A DNA stretch of 14,967 nt from an uncultured Neisseriaceae bacterium (GTDB lineage: Bacteria; Pseudomonadota; Gammaproteobacteria; Burkholderiales; UBA11063). Below are positions 14,663 through 14,967 of the stretch, in pieces. The translations under genes were made by a program, and so were the position numbers. How positions within the stretch are numbered: position 1 is the stretch's first letter; every line of letters starts with the position of its first letter. The notes beneath the pieces were generated by a model. It did not search any database and was not told the DNA's origin. It saw nothing but the letters and a program-made list of their open reading frames with translations. The DNA lies in the NCBI GenBank assembly GCA_937952895.1, contig CALFYC010000149.1:1-14967 (forward strand), in the 5' to 3' direction.

Positions 14663-14967
14663 TCAATTTGAATTATTGTTATTTTGATTTTGATTTTGAT
14701 TATGATAACAACAACCATAAAAAAAGCGTTGAGAGTGGCAAAGATTTGAGCATGGAAAATAAACATTTTGTATTTTTTCTCTTTGCAACATAACCTTATT
14801 TAGATTGAAAGTACATACGGTAACATAAAAACACGCTTCTTTTTGAACAGATTTATTATAGGTCAATGATGATGAGGCATTGTGATTATGATCGTTTTCT
14901 AGATAAGGACAAGTATCATCAAGCATTTGCTTTTGAGCAAAAGGCCAAGCAAACTGCATAGGATTAG
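14663..14967 (-). CDS. Hypothetical Cys-rich protein, 5' end beyond the window
   Basis: An open frame ends at TGA (14663-14665) and is still open at the right edge. The first ATG inside (14959) has no Shine-Dalgarno in the eight bases visible upstream, and the frame continues through it, so the coding sequence probably starts outside the window. The visible 98 residues from that Met contain seven cysteines (positions 17, 43, 49, 70, 74, 83, 84, including CSNLC and GCC), suggesting disulfides or metal binding. The chain ends in an Asn/Gln tail (NQNQNQNNNNSN) encoded by a hexamer repeat. I recognise no family. It may be the C-terminal part of a secreted protein, or a chance frame in AT-rich DNA; the Cys-rich composition makes a real gene somewhat more likely. 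Confidence 0.45.
   Translation of the reverse strand, partial: NPMQFAWPFAQKQMLDDTCPYLENDHNHNASSSLTYNKSVQKEACFYVTVCTFNLNKVMLQREKIQNVYFPCSNLCHSQRFFYGCCYHNQNQNQNNNNSN
14681..14700. repeat. Tandem hexamer repeat (ATTTTG, three copies plus two bases)
   Basis: Three exact copies of ATTTTG (14681-14698) plus AT. On the minus strand they encode alternating Gln and Asn in the tail of the right-edge protein. A six-base unit keeps the frame when copy number changes. Confidence 0.7.

Noticed and set aside
1..14967. CRISPR arrays, tRNA or rRNA genes, insertion sequences
   Set aside because: I saw no regularly spaced repeats, no tRNA-like or rRNA-like segments and no transposase coding.

Overview
The window is about 15 kb of AT-rich bacterial DNA, roughly one third G+C by eye. 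It is dominated by one long rightward operon that encodes the whole branched-chain amino acid pathway. A ribosome-mediated attenuator in front of the operon and the Shine-Dalgarno usage point to a Gram-negative host, most likely an AT-rich gammaproteobacterium. Several proteins (IlvC, the xylulokinase, the short IlvA) also carry sequence features I associate with Bacteroidota homologues. I cannot name the genus from the sequence alone.

Layout: a leftward xylulokinase gene (5-1495) is divergent from the operon. The intervening 470 bases hold a strong extended -10 promoter (1724-1753), a 34-codon leader peptide very rich in Ile, Leu and Val (1800-1904), and a GC-rich terminator with a T-tract (1919-1949). 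Mutually exclusive leader RNA pairings can be drawn: a textbook attenuator. Ten structural genes follow without a convincing terminator between them: ilvB/ilvG (1965), a single-ACT-domain small subunit ilvM/N type (3656), ilvA (3898), ilvD (5166, GTG start), ilvE (6901), ilvC (7854), leuC (8969), leuD (10360), leuB (10910) and leuA (12002-13591). Several pairs overlap (small subunit/ilvA and leuC/leuD by ATGA, leuD/leuB by 32 bases). The only sizeable gap is 62 bases before leuC, where a weak internal promoter is possible.

Together these enzymes turn threonine into 2-oxobutanoate (IlvA), make acetolactate or acetohydroxybutyrate (IlvB plus small subunit), carry these through IlvC and IlvD to the 2-oxo acids, divert 2-oxoisovalerate through LeuA, LeuCD and LeuB to 2-oxoisocaproate, and transaminate all three products with IlvE. 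One transcript therefore covers Ile, Val and Leu synthesis, and the leader peptide can sense shortage of all three charged tRNAs.

The right end (13607-14967) is different. It has a small secreted hypothetical protein convergent with leuA, and an intergenic region with a perfect 20-bp palindrome. A near-consensus promoter (14315-14343) then precedes a 38-codon hydrophobic small ORF (14379-14495) that is followed by alternative hairpins and a T-tract. Last is the C-terminal part of a Cys-rich protein with an Asn/Gln tail that appears to run off the right edge.
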